Source: JANXSF01 sp043745195 (GTDB lineage: Bacteria > Acidobacteriota > Terriglobia > Bryobacterales > Bryobacteraceae). From it: DNA of 64,000 nt. Each line of letters opens with the position of its first letter. The stretch's first letter is position 1. Made by a program: the position numbers and the translations under genes. The notes below the pieces were generated by a model. The model was not told the DNA's origin. It was given only the letters and a program-made list of their open reading frames with translations, and did no database searches. Where the stretch lies: positions 32,878-96,877 of the forward strand of contig JAYTTF010000285.1 in NCBI GenBank assembly GCA_043745195.1. Direction: 5' to 3'. Positions 52,954-62,507 of this stretch are shown here, one piece after another.

Positions 52954-55858
52954 TTACCGCTTTCCTCGCCAAAGGAAATTCCAGTTGGAAGCGAGCACCC
53001 TCGCCGGGTTTACTTTGCACATCAATTGAGCCGCCATGTTCTCTTACAATACCGTAAGTAACAGCTAGACCGAGACCTGTTCCCTTCTTCGGAGGTTTTG
53101 TTGTAAAAAACGGATCGTAAATACGGCTCAGCAGTTCTGTGGGAATACCTGCCCCATTATCTGAGATCACAACCATAGCAAGACTTTCCTCGGTGTACGT
53201 CCGAATTTCCAACGAGCCGCCAGCCTCCATGGCATCGCGGGCATTTAGAATTAAATTCAGAAACACTTGTTGCAACTTCCCGGCATTGCCTTTCACTGCA
53301 CCCAATTCCGAATCCAGCTGTTGTGTCACCGTGATTTGTCCTTTCGAAAGCTGCGGCGCTAAAAGGGAAAGGGTCTCTGTGATGACTTTGTTCAAATCAG
53401 TTTCTACATACTCAGTGGAAGAGGTCCGGGAAAAGTTGAGTAAGGAATTGACAATTTCGCTGGCCCGAAAAGTCTGCTTGGCAATTTTTTCAAGTAATTT
53501 GGATTGCCCGACGTCCCCTTGCACTTGCTTTGCCAGCATTTGAGCATAGGTGGAAATAACAGCCAATGGAGTGTTCACTTCATGAGCAACGCCGGCTGCC
53601 AGCAATCCAATGGAAGAGAGTTTATCGGCCTGAACCAGCCGCGTTTCCAGCTCCGCTCTTTCGGTGACATTATCGAAAATAATCAATCGGCCGATTCGTT
53701 CTCCATCCTTGGAAAATAGTGGAGCAACAGCAATATTTAGGGTTGTTGCCGCTGCATCATTGGCGGCTGACATCTCAAATTTGTAGATATTGTGAATGCC
53801 TGATTCGTGCTTCATCTTATCTAAATCAACAATCAGATCCGCAGGCAACAAGTCTCGCAATCTGCGGCCAACGGCCTCAACGCGTCCAACCCCTGTCAAA
53901 CGCTCCAGTTGATTGTTCCAGCTTTCCACACGATCCTCAAGATCGGCAGCTAGAATACCAACATTGATCGATTCCACAATGTTTTCGCTGAATTCCTTCA
54001 GACGTTCGTATTCATCGGCCTTGCGTTGTAGTGAGCGGTAAAGACGTGCATTTTCGATGGCGATTCCAACGTAACCGGCCAAGGTCACCAGCAATTCAAC
54101 GTCGTCGCTGGATAGGAAATCACCTTTTTCAGTCCGGCTAATACCCATCCAGGCGATGGCTCTTCCTCGGGCATTGCAAGGCACGTAATACGTCAGATCC
54201 AGATCGGCTATGGTGTGCCGGACAGTAGCAGGATAGCTTGCCATTCGCGCATCCAGAACATTCCTGGTGCGTTCAAAGAACAAATATGGAGAGTCGTCTT
54301 CCTTGAGCTTCAGGAAACTGAGATCCATCAAGTCAGGAACAGGCCTGGAAAGTCCAGCGGTTAAATACAACCTATAAGGGGCACCGGAGTCTCCCTCAAG
54401 GAAGAAGGCAATCTGACGGATTGACAACGTGCGGATCAGCCGTTCGGATACGGAGTTCAGAACGCCGTTGAGATCAGTTTCAGTGCTCAGTTCCCGTGCA
54501 AATTCAATCAGCGTTCGTCGGTAGTCGTAGTTTTCTTTATAAAAGAAATAGCGGTCCAGCAGTTCTTGAATCCAGTTCCGAATGGGCTGAAAAATGAAAG
54601 TTGCGATTAATATAATTGTCACCATGGATGCAGGAGTCAGGTCATCCAATTTCCCCAAAGTGACAATTAACCCGTAGAACACCGCAAGAACAGCCAAGGT
54701 GGCGGCCGTATGAATGTAGCCCTGTTGGAAAATCACATCCACGTCCATCAGCCGGTAGCGGATGATGGCATAGGCCCAAGTGAGAGGGAGGAAAATCAGG
54801 AACAACACCGTCATTTCCATATATCCATTGGGAATCACTCCAGCCGTGTAAGGAATGACGTAACAAATGGTGAAAGGGACAACTCCGATAATGACTCCGT
54901 TGCGCAACCACTTGAGTTGATTACGAACAATTGGGTCGTCTTGGGATTGGTGTGCAAAAGCCAAAATAAGTGCCCCAAGCAAATATCCAGAACACAAAAA
55001 CGGTAGCCAGATCCGATCCAGCACCCAGCGAATTTCGATCAACGATAGGATGGTCTGCAAAGTTCCGCTGGTAACCAGAAAGAAAATAACCGCAAAAATA
55101 GTTGCTGGAAGGTAGAGAAGAACAATGCCAGAAAAGCGCCGCAGCCAAGGACGGGGTTCTGGAAAAGTCAAAGCAAAGTGGAAGAATAGCGAAGGAACAA
55201 GTAAACCTGCAAGAAAATTGCCAATGTAGATCACCTTGTCAAAATTGTTCAGCTTTCCCGTGTAGTGGAACGTGGAAAGTACGAAAGAAGCAAGGCAGAG
55301 AACATAAAAATGAATGGCCTTATCGGCATCTCCGCGACGGTAATACACGAATAATCCGATGAATAAGTACACCGCACCCACCAGATATTGGTAGTAAAGG
55401 ACATTTGAGGCAACCCGCTCACCAATGAGCACTTGAACTTCAACCGGTGCCACTTCACGCTCTGGACGAGGATCCACTCGTTCAATCACGTACTCAGCCT
55501 TTTTCCAGGCCCCAAAACCAACCAGCACCTGGGTCACTTCAATGGCAGAGTCAATTCTGGTTCCAGGAGAGGGTTCCGATCCTGTGGGTGAAACTGGGCG
55601 AATGCGCCTCAACACGTCGCCAGCCTTGATGCCGGCTTTGGCTCCAGGGCCTTCCGGTTCAACATAAAATGCAACTACGGCCGGTCGCGGTTTTGAAGCA
55701 GGTTGACTAGCCGGTTCCAGGCGATCGATCCAAGTGACGCCGTCTTCCGGTAACCGGAACTTCCTTTGCTGCTGGAAGTTAACTGCGGCCGCAACTACAG
55801 CTGCCATCGTCAGGATGACTAGCAATGCGCCGATTAATTGTCGCTTCAGTTCTCGCAC
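52946..55858 (-). CDS. Sensor histidine kinase with PDZ, multi-TM, GAF and PAS domains
   Basis: This 970-residue membrane kinase has, in order, an N-terminal helix (about 10-27), a PDZ-like periplasmic domain (about 60-140, 'EPEGPGAKAGIKAGDVLRRI'), about seven membrane helices (about 160-400), a GAF domain (about 450-600), a PAS domain (about 620-740), a HisKA domain with the phosphoacceptor in 'AAGVAHEVNTPLAV' near residue 757, and an HATPase with 'NLILNARDAM', 'DNGAGIP' and 'GTGLGLAV'. PDZ suggests sensing of envelope peptides. It is the partner of the overlapping NtrC-type regulator. Confidence 0.9.
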   Translation of the reverse strand: MRELKRQLIGALLVILTMAAVVAAAVNFQQQRKFRLPEDGVTWIDRLEPASQPASKPRPAVVAFYVEPEGPGAKAGIKAGDVLRRIRPVSPTGSEPSPGTRIDSAIEVTQVLVGFGAWKKAEYVIERVDPRPEREVAPVEVQVLIGERVASNVLYYQYLVGAVYLFIGLFVYYRRGDADKAIHFYVLCLASFVLSTFHYTGKLNNFDKVIYIGNFLAGLLVPSLFFHFALTFPEPRPWLRRFSGIVLLYLPATIFAVIFFLVTSGTLQTILSLIEIRWVLDRIWLPFLCSGYLLGALILAFAHQSQDDPIVRNQLKWLRNGVIIGVVPFTICYVIPYTAGVIPNGYMEMTVLFLIFLPLTWAYAIIRYRLMDVDVIFQQGYIHTAATLAVLAVFYGLIVTLGKLDDLTPASMVTIILIATFIFQPIRNWIQELLDRYFFYKENYDYRRTLIEFARELSTETDLNGVLNSVSERLIRTLSIRQIAFFLEGDSGAPYRLYLTAGLSRPVPDLMDLSFLKLKEDDSPYLFFERTRNVLDARMASYPATVRHTIADLDLTYYVPCNARGRAIAWMGISRTEKGDFLSSDDVELLVTLAGYVGIAIENARLYRSLQRKADEYERLKEFSENIVESINVGILAADLEDRVESWNNQLERLTGVGRVEAVGRRLRDLLPADLIVDLDKMKHESGIHNIYKFEMSAANDAAATTLNIAVAPLFSKDGERIGRLIIFDNVTERAELETRLVQADKLSSIGLLAAGVAHEVNTPLAVISTYAQMLAKQVQGDVGQSKLLEKIAKQTFRASEIVNSLLNFSRTSSTEYVETDLNKVITETLSLLAPQLSKGQITVTQQLDSELGAVKGNAGKLQQVFLNLILNARDAMEAGGSLEIRTYTEESLAMVVISDNGAGIPTELLSRIYDPFFTTKPPKKGTGLGLAVTYGIVREHGGSIDVQSKPGEGARFQLEFPLARKAVNA

Positions 55859-56047
55859 AGAGTGAACCTACACACTTACCCGTTGGGTTTGTTGCAATTC
55901 AAACACCATTTTAACAGGCACCCAAAACCTAGAACTTCCTTATGCTAATTCAATGACTTACAAGTTGCAATAGGTGCCTGATTTCCGATTCTGGAATATC
56001 GCCACTATTAGAAAGTGTAGAGTTCCGACACGGTAAGCTTTTCACAG
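55859..56047. promoter_or_regulatory. Region upstream of the histidine kinase operon
   Basis: This 189-bp gap between two same-strand genes should hold the kinase promoter. CAGGCACC at 55915-55922 and GGTGCCTG at 55973-55980 form an 8-bp inverted pair 50 bp apart. No sigma-54 box (GG-N10-GC) is obvious. Function is unproven. Confidence 0.25.
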
Positions 56048-57301
56048 TTACGATTTTGCCGAATCAGCCAGCACTTTGAATGCAGCGCTCATCTTGGCAT
56101 CCACAATTTTCATTGCCGCGTGCAATTTAGCTTTCGCCTGCACCGGGTCGCGATGCACAGTCAGAAGTTGCGCCGACATTTGATCCACGCTGGCGTCCCC
56201 TAAATTGAATACCCACTCCCCCAATCCTAAATCTACGAACATTTCCGCCTTCCGTCCGAATGCCCAATCATGGCAGTGAAGAGAAGGAATTCCATTAGCC
56301 ATAGCAAATATGCAGGAATGGGGCTCCATGCTGAACAACGCACGCGATTGCAGGTAAGTAGACAAGGCTTCATCGGGCCGCCAGAAAGTTTCACGAAGGA
56401 TCATCTTCCTTCGAATTTCCTCAGGCTGTGGATCAATCAACACTTTCTTCCCCAGCTCCACTTCGCGGTCATCCTCAGCGACTACTAGTACTGGTAGTCC
56501 GGTTTCTCGAATCCATTTCGCCAACACCTGACGGTGCTTCTCTGCATACTCAATGCCGCGCTCCCGCACTCCGGGGCGGTCAAGTAGGGCGTAGTGAACA
56601 ATGGTCACCAGGAACTTATCCTTTTCAAGCCCATTGGACCGGAGGAAAGCATGTGCGGGGGCATCGTCACGGAGCCGGAAATGAAAAGCGATATCGGGTG
56701 CAAAGTCCATCACCGGAGGCTTCATATTCAGACTCTTCAAATACTTCAGCGAATTGGTGTCTCGTGTATAAACGAAAGCAGCATCGCCAAGCAGGCGGCG
56801 GAATAGCAATTCACTGGGCCACGCGAAGCGGTCAAAACTTTGCCCATAAATCCCGTATGGCACACCGGCATCCTTGGCGTACAACAAGATATTCGCATTG
56901 GCCATGGTGCGATCCCAGGAATACGAATCGTGCAAGCCATAGTTGAAGATTGGGCCCGAATTGAAAAGGAGCAACGAAGCCCTGGAAAAAGCATCGCGCA
57001 ACTTTGGGTCAATTGCCTTACCTTCACTGCCGAAATTCGCGTGCAGGATTTCAACGTTTGGATGGGCGCGGCGAACCATGGCGTCAATCCCTTCATTGGA
57101 ATTTGCCATCCAAGCGATCACCTTTGCACCCGGAACAAAGCGCTCCAGAGCACTAATCATGGATGGCGTGAAGCAAACATCGCCAATGTTGCGGGTCTGC
57201 CAGGCGGTCCGCAGCAGGATAGTCGGAGGCTTGACTTGCGCGGCATTTGCTGCGGCCGTTGCCGCGAGCGCAGAGGAGGCAAATTGTCGGCGTGTGATCA
57301 T
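56048..57301 (-). CDS. Exported polysaccharide pyruvyl transferase family protein
   Basis: This 417-residue protein begins with a Tat-like leader ('TRRQFASSALAATAAANA'). A two-lobed fold of the polysaccharide pyruvyl transferase family follows ('NIGDVCFTPSMISALERFVPG', 'LLFNSGPIFNYGL', 'FAPDIAFHFRL', 'MEPHSCIFAMANGIPSL'). Most family members act in the cytoplasm with PEP, so a secretion leader is unusual. It overlaps the FAD oxidoreductase stop by 4 bp, so they are co-translated. True substrate unknown. Confidence 0.72.
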   Translation of the reverse strand: MITRRQFASSALAATAAANAAQVKPPTILLRTAWQTRNIGDVCFTPSMISALERFVPGAKVIAWMANSNEGIDAMVRRAHPNVEILHANFGSEGKAIDPKLRDAFSRASLLLFNSGPIFNYGLHDSYSWDRTMANANILLYAKDAGVPYGIYGQSFDRFAWPSELLFRRLLGDAAFVYTRDTNSLKYLKSLNMKPPVMDFAPDIAFHFRLRDDAPAHAFLRSNGLEKDKFLVTIVHYALLDRPGVRERGIEYAEKHRQVLAKWIRETGLPVLVVAEDDREVELGKKVLIDPQPEEIRRKMILRETFWRPDEALSTYLQSRALFSMEPHSCIFAMANGIPSLHCHDWAFGRKAEMFVDLGLGEWVFNLGDASVDQMSAQLLTVHRDPVQAKAKLHAAMKIVDAKMSAAFKVLADSAKS

Positions 57302-58959
57302 TTTGGTTTCGGCTTGAATTCCAGCACTTGACCATTTTCCAATAGGCGAATGCTGAGTTTTGCGTAAGGCAAATTTTGGACTGACACTTTGCCGTCAATC
57401 GCAATGGCGGCAGCGGTTGCGGCGGACTGGCCAAGAATCATGAACACGGGCTCCATCCGAATGGAACCATAAGCGATGTGCGAACTGGACAGGGCAACGG
57501 GCACCAAGAGATTCGGCGCATCCCCTTGCTTGGGCACAATTGAACCATAGGAAATCTGGTAAGGTCCACGAGTGCTGACGCCAATGTCGCCCTCATTTTG
57601 AACAAAGCCATCGGGGGTGATGTAGCGTTGAATGTTGTGCGAATCCATGCCGTAGGAACCCATGCCGATGGGCTCGGGAGTGGGCCGGCGCTTCAGCAAT
57701 TCATTTTCGGTCATCACATGTTTGCCCATCATGCGGCGAGCTTCGCGCACGTAAATCTGGTGCGGCCAGTTGCCACTGCCAGTGAACTCGTCTTTGGCCA
57801 ATCCCCACTTAGCCATTTCCAGACGCACATCATCGGGCACTCGCGGATCGTTAGCAATGAAATAAAACCAGCCTTTTTGATACTCCTCGTGCTCCTTAAT
57901 TATTTCCAGACGGCGCTTGTAGCTTGCCTCCGGATAATCATAATTGCGGCCAATGTTATCGGTACTGAAAGGGCCGTGATTGTTAGTATCAGTCTTCGCA
58001 TTTGGAATGGGATCGAACTTTTGAAACGTCTCCCGCCAACCGGCTTCAAAAATACGCAGAAGCAGTTCATATTGCTTTGGATCGTATGTTTCAGGCTTAG
58101 GGAAAGCTACTCGATTTTCCGGAACCTGAGTCAGACACATTCGAAAACAGTAAGCTTGAATCTTGTTGTCAGCCGCACCGTATTGACCTGGGGACTCTGT
58201 GCTGATACGCGGGAGAACTCCACTCTTAGGATCGCCGGGAATCACGTAAGGAGAAATGGGCGTTTTCACTGCACCGAAATGATGCTTATGATGCAGCACG
58301 CCCGTCTGGATGCCATTCCATTGTTCATCGTAAGCGGCTTTCGATTCCCGGCCAGTGGTATAACTCACCCCTGCCGCCGCCATTAGGTCGCCTTCATAGG
58401 TAGCGTCGATGAACATTTTCGCTGAATATGTGGAACCGTCCATCATGGCTATGCTGGTGATCTGTCCTTTGCCGTCTTTCTTCACGCCGCTTTTACTGCG
58501 GTCAAGCCAGGAATCGCGGAAGATGGGCACTTTCAACTCCTTCATCCAAGCTTCATAGACGTTTTCGGCAACGTGCGGTTCAAAGATCCACATGGTGCGA
58601 TTGCCGGCATCCATTGCCTCGGTTCCCTGCCCCTTGTTGCCATACTGATCACGCTTCTGCCAACGCCATGTTTCTGGCTTTTGATATTCAAGCCAGACGC
58701 GATGATAGAACTCACGAGCCAGACCGCCAATCACTGATTTATCGCCGGAATCGGTATAGCCTAAACCACCTGCGGTGAGGCCGCCCAGATGTTTTTCAGG
58801 ACAAGCAATGACGACGGACTTGGCCATGCTTTTAGCTTGAACAGCAGCAGTCATTGCGGCGGAAGTGCAGCCGTAGATGACGATATCTGCCTTGTGGGAA
58901 GCTGCACTGGCCATGGCAGCAAATAGCGCCGCAAGTGTAAAACGAAATAAATTGTTCAC
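57298..58959 (-). CDS. Exported FAD-dependent oxidoreductase (PF12831-like)
   Basis: This 553-residue protein has a signal peptide ('LFRFTLAALFAAMASA'). The dinucleotide-binding start 'ADIVIYGCTSAAMTAAVQA' follows, with the FAD motif 'GGLTAGGLGYTD', then 'FIDATYEGDLMAAAGVSY' and a C-terminal 'VFMILGQSAATAAAIAI'. These are features of PF12831 FAD-dependent oxidoreductases, common in polysaccharide-degrading Acidobacteria and Bacteroidetes. The substrate is unknown. It lies 18 bp downstream of the TonB receptor. Confidence 0.85.
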   Translation of the reverse strand: MNNLFRFTLAALFAAMASAASHKADIVIYGCTSAAMTAAVQAKSMAKSVVIACPEKHLGGLTAGGLGYTDSGDKSVIGGLAREFYHRVWLEYQKPETWRWQKRDQYGNKGQGTEAMDAGNRTMWIFEPHVAENVYEAWMKELKVPIFRDSWLDRSKSGVKKDGKGQITSIAMMDGSTYSAKMFIDATYEGDLMAAAGVSYTTGRESKAAYDEQWNGIQTGVLHHKHHFGAVKTPISPYVIPGDPKSGVLPRISTESPGQYGAADNKIQAYCFRMCLTQVPENRVAFPKPETYDPKQYELLLRIFEAGWRETFQKFDPIPNAKTDTNNHGPFSTDNIGRNYDYPEASYKRRLEIIKEHEEYQKGWFYFIANDPRVPDDVRLEMAKWGLAKDEFTGSGNWPHQIYVREARRMMGKHVMTENELLKRRPTPEPIGMGSYGMDSHNIQRYITPDGFVQNEGDIGVSTRGPYQISYGSIVPKQGDAPNLLVPVALSSSHIAYGSIRMEPVFMILGQSAATAAAIAIDGKVSVQNLPYAKLSIRLLENGQVLEFKPKPK

Positions 58960-58977
58960 GTTATTGTTGTCTCTCGT

Positions 58978-61900
58978 TTAAAAAGCCAGTCTTAATCCCA
59001 ATTGCACGCGACGGGCTTCAAGGGAACCTGTTATACGGCCAAAGTTGGCGTTCACGTTCTGCCCATTCGCTCCCGCTGTAAAACTGACATTGGGCGAATT
59101 GTAGTTCACCGTATTAATTGCATTGAAAAATTCTGCGCGAGCTTCAAGCCGTGCTCTTTCGCGAATAGCAAAAGTCTTGAAAATCGAAAAGCTGATGTCC
59201 CGTAACCCAGGGCCTCGGGTGGATGGCATTGTCCGCGGAGCGTTCCCGATTGTGAAGTTCGCCGGGTTTCGAAAGGCTTCTGTGTCGAACCAACGAACTG
59301 GCGTGCGTTGATCAGAAGGTAGAGTAGGATCCCGCAGTACGTCAGGGTAGGCGATTCCAGTGAAATTATTCGATCCGCGCACTGCCAAAGGCAAGCCTGA
59401 TTGGAAGGTGCCGATTCCATTGATCTGCCATCCACCCAAAACGCCATCTACCAAGGGGTTGGCATTGCTCAACATCGCACGGCTCTTGCCGAATGGCAAT
59501 TCGTACACACCAGAAACAACCATGCGGCTGGCAACATCATCGGAATCAATGGCACGATCGATCCGCTGGTTAATTCTCCCGATGCGATAATCGCCGATAC
59601 AAGAGTCGCCGGAATTGCCGCCGCCAATGGCTCCGCATCCGGTGATCAGTTTCGATTTAGTGTAATTGGCCAGTAGCGAGAGTCCGCTCGAGAAGCGCTT
59701 TTCTGCAGAGATTTGCAAGGAGTGATAGCTGGATGCGAGATTGGTATTTCCCCAGGTAGCAACTTGCAGGTAATCCGGGAAAGGCCTCAATAACTGACTT
59801 CGAGCCACCGTCCGGCCGGAGAGTGCACCAGTGGAGATTTGCCCAAAGAACGGGTTGGTCACCTGATCCTGCAACGTCAAGCCCAGCGCGAAATTCTTGG
59901 GGTCAAGCTGGTTCATATCGTAGTTCCCACCGAATAATTTCGTGCCCTTACTGCCAACGTAAGCCGCCTGCATGGTCCATCCCGCGAATAAGGACCGTTG
60001 AATGGCAAAATTCCACTGCTGCATGTATCCGGTGGGCGCATTGCTGGCCTGGAAGCGGACGTTCTGACCGCGGAATGCGCTGGGTCCACCAGTTGGCCCC
60101 AGTGGTTGGAGGACGGCTGCTGGACCATCGGAGAATTTAAACGCTCTGACCGGTCCGCCCCCAGCCGCTACGAACTGCGTATCTACCGAGAATCCTAAAG
60201 CATTCTGATTGTCAGGCACAATCGCTCCACTCTCAATTGGCAAATAGACAAGAGCGTAGCCGCCTCGAATAGCAGTCTTGCCGTCGCCCCAGGGATCCCA
60301 GGCGAAGCCGGCGCGGGGGCCGAAATTATTCCTATCCACTCGAATAAACGAAGAGTCCGCACCATTTACGCCTGCATACTGCAATGTGCCTGGCAGCTTG
60401 GTTTCCGGATTGATCAGGAAAGGCTGGAAATTGGAGTGACGGTTGTGGATTTCTGAAAAACCGTAACTGGCGTCATAGCGAATGCCCAGGTTCAACGTTA
60501 GCCGCGAAGTGATTTTCCAATCATCTTGCAAATACAGAGCTAGCGGCTTGGCTCGAGACTGGAAGAATGGTCGGAAACCCAAAGTGCCGCTTGAGACCTC
60601 ACCCAATAAGAATGTTGCCAGGCCAATACCGTTGCCCGCCGGAGAAAGCGGATTGCCTGTTAGTGCGGCGTTGAATGAGAAATTGCCTGAAGGGTTAAGA
60701 CGGTTGATGAAGCTGTTACGCCAGTCGCGTAAATCCACACCCGCCTTAAAGCTATGCCTACCGCGAATGTAGCTGAATTGATCCACTATTTGTGCAATGT
60801 TCTGAGCCCGTAATCCACCGGAAAAATTCGGGTTGCCGATGGTCAGCAAGCCGGCAATCTGGACTGGGGGGAAGGTGTCTTGGGGGATGTTGGATGGGTA
60901 GCCCAACTTCGCCGGCCAACCCTGATCGAAGCTTGGATGCAGAAACGGCAAATACTGCCGGGTGATTCCAACGCGCACATCGTTCACCATGGATGGTGAA
61001 ATTGTTTTGGTCCAAGCCAGAACGGCATTGTGGTTATCCCGTTGATCGTTGCGAGCCCCAGGGTCGGCGGCCCCCAAACCAAACCCGGCATTCTTTAGAA
61101 TGTTCCAGGAAAAAGAATAGCGGAAAAACAGGTTACTGGTTTCATTAATGCGATGATCGATGCGTGTTGTAGAAACGGTTTGGTTCGATGTGGATTTAGC
61201 CAGCGAAACAAAATTGTTGACGTTGGTGATTGCATCCGTTGGCCTCGCGTTGGCCTGCGGCATGTAAGGAAGTACCTTCGCGGACAGGGAGTCGAAGCGC
61301 GCCCGGGGAACAATATTGCCAGGGAACAGGGTGCGCACAAAGCCACTGCCTGCAGGATTCGGCACAGTTGTGGCGGGGTCATAAATGGGGATCATTTGCC
61401 CTCTGGCGTCGAAAGCACGGCTGAAATCGCCTGCACGCTGATCATCCGGGGCAACCGTCGCAATTTGAGGTGCGCCGGTAGACCGCCACAACCATTGCTC
61501 CCATCCAGCAAAGAAGAAGCTGCGATTCCGTCCATCGTAAAGCTTCGGAATATAAACCGGCCCTCCAATGGTTCCTCCATATTGGTTGTAACGCAACACC
61601 TGTTTGGTGCGGCCAGTCCGAGGATCGGGCTGCGTGGAAAAAGCGTTGCGCGCATCCAGGGAATCGTTGCGAATAAATTCATACAGAGAGCCCTGTATGC
61701 GGTTGCCGCCGGCCTTGGTAACCGCGTTGATGACCCCGCCTGCAGTTTGGCCATATTCCGCTTTCAGCGCATTGGTTTCAACGCGAAATTCCTGAACCGC
61801 ATCAGACATCGGCACTACGGAAATTTCGTTATGCACAGCAGCAGTGTTGGAAACACCGTCAAGGAAGAATTGATTGCCATAGGCCGGGCCCCCATTAATG

Positions 61901-62442
61901 CGCATTTGCGAGAAGGTCTGATTATTTACCTCAGCAAAGCCATCGGTTGCATTGGAACGAGGCACCACGCCAGCCACAATCTTTACCAGGTTGAACACGT
62001 GGCGCCCATTGAGAGGCAAATCCGCAATTCTCTTTTGCTCAACTACTGTGCCTAGAGAGGAGTCTTCGGTTTGGATTCGCGGGATTTCGGAAACCACGTC
62101 GATCCTTTCTGCAACGTCACCCAACTGAAGTTCCAGGTCCAGGCGGAAGCGTTGAGCCACTTCGACTGTAATGCCAGAGCGGTAAGTCTGCTTGAAACCA
62201 GGGCTCTTGGCTGTCAACTCATAGCTGCCGATGGGGAGATTGGTGATGAGGTAGGTTCCGGTCTCGTTGGAAGTCGCACGATGTGTAATGGACGTACTCA
62301 GGTGGCGGGCCACAATTTCAACGCTCACTAGGGGCGCCTTTTGTGGATCGGTGACAGTTCCTGTAATCGCTCCTAGTGCGGTCTGCGCATGAACGGTGGC
62401 GGGCAACATTGCAATTGCGAAGAAGACGATTGGTAGTTTCAT
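58978..62442 (-). CDS. TonB-dependent receptor with carboxypeptidase-regulatory domain (Oar-like)
   Basis: This 1154-residue outer membrane receptor has a signal peptide ('PIVFFAIAMLPATVHA'), an N-terminal carboxypeptidase regulatory-like beta-sandwich (about 22-110, 'GAITGTVTDPQKAPLVSVEI'), a plug domain ('DLPLNGRHVFNLVKIVAGV') and a large beta-barrel that ends in an aromatic residue ('LGLRLAF'). Such receptors take up large ligands using TonB energy and are expanded in Acidobacteria. The following genes encode an exported oxidoreductase and a pyruvyl transferase-like protein, suggesting one uptake and processing operon. Confidence 0.9.
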   Translation of the reverse strand: MKLPIVFFAIAMLPATVHAQTALGAITGTVTDPQKAPLVSVEIVARHLSTSITHRATSNETGTYLITNLPIGSYELTAKSPGFKQTYRSGITVEVAQRFRLDLELQLGDVAERIDVVSEIPRIQTEDSSLGTVVEQKRIADLPLNGRHVFNLVKIVAGVVPRSNATDGFAEVNNQTFSQMRINGGPAYGNQFFLDGVSNTAAVHNEISVVPMSDAVQEFRVETNALKAEYGQTAGGVINAVTKAGGNRIQGSLYEFIRNDSLDARNAFSTQPDPRTGRTKQVLRYNQYGGTIGGPVYIPKLYDGRNRSFFFAGWEQWLWRSTGAPQIATVAPDDQRAGDFSRAFDARGQMIPIYDPATTVPNPAGSGFVRTLFPGNIVPRARFDSLSAKVLPYMPQANARPTDAITNVNNFVSLAKSTSNQTVSTTRIDHRINETSNLFFRYSFSWNILKNAGFGLGAADPGARNDQRDNHNAVLAWTKTISPSMVNDVRVGITRQYLPFLHPSFDQGWPAKLGYPSNIPQDTFPPVQIAGLLTIGNPNFSGGLRAQNIAQIVDQFSYIRGRHSFKAGVDLRDWRNSFINRLNPSGNFSFNAALTGNPLSPAGNGIGLATFLLGEVSSGTLGFRPFFQSRAKPLALYLQDDWKITSRLTLNLGIRYDASYGFSEIHNRHSNFQPFLINPETKLPGTLQYAGVNGADSSFIRVDRNNFGPRAGFAWDPWGDGKTAIRGGYALVYLPIESGAIVPDNQNALGFSVDTQFVAAGGGPVRAFKFSDGPAAVLQPLGPTGGPSAFRGQNVRFQASNAPTGYMQQWNFAIQRSLFAGWTMQAAYVGSKGTKLFGGNYDMNQLDPKNFALGLTLQDQVTNPFFGQISTGALSGRTVARSQLLRPFPDYLQVATWGNTNLASSYHSLQISAEKRFSSGLSLLANYTKSKLITGCGAIGGGNSGDSCIGDYRIGRINQRIDRAIDSDDVASRMVVSGVYELPFGKSRAMLSNANPLVDGVLGGWQINGIGTFQSGLPLAVRGSNNFTGIAYPDVLRDPTLPSDQRTPVRWFDTEAFRNPANFTIGNAPRTMPSTRGPGLRDISFSIFKTFAIRERARLEARAEFFNAINTVNYNSPNVSFTAGANGQNVNANFGRITGSLEARRVQLGLRLAF

Positions 62443-62507
62443 ATTTAATTATTTCAGCCTACCACCACCGCAGATGGAGACGGAAAATAGCATAAAAACT
62501 GGAGGCA

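Noticed and set aside
55915..55980. Inverted pair CAGGCACC/GGTGCCTG as a specific operator
   Set aside because: Arms are 50 bp apart with no further symmetry; only kept as a note in the promoter region.
57598..58386. 262-codon plus-strand frame antisense to the FAD oxidoreductase
   Set aside because: No motif or ribosome site; the minus strand is convincing.
61153..62055. 300-codon plus-strand frame antisense to the TonB receptor
   Set aside because: The minus strand encodes a full receptor with signal peptide, plug and barrel; the antisense frame has no family features.
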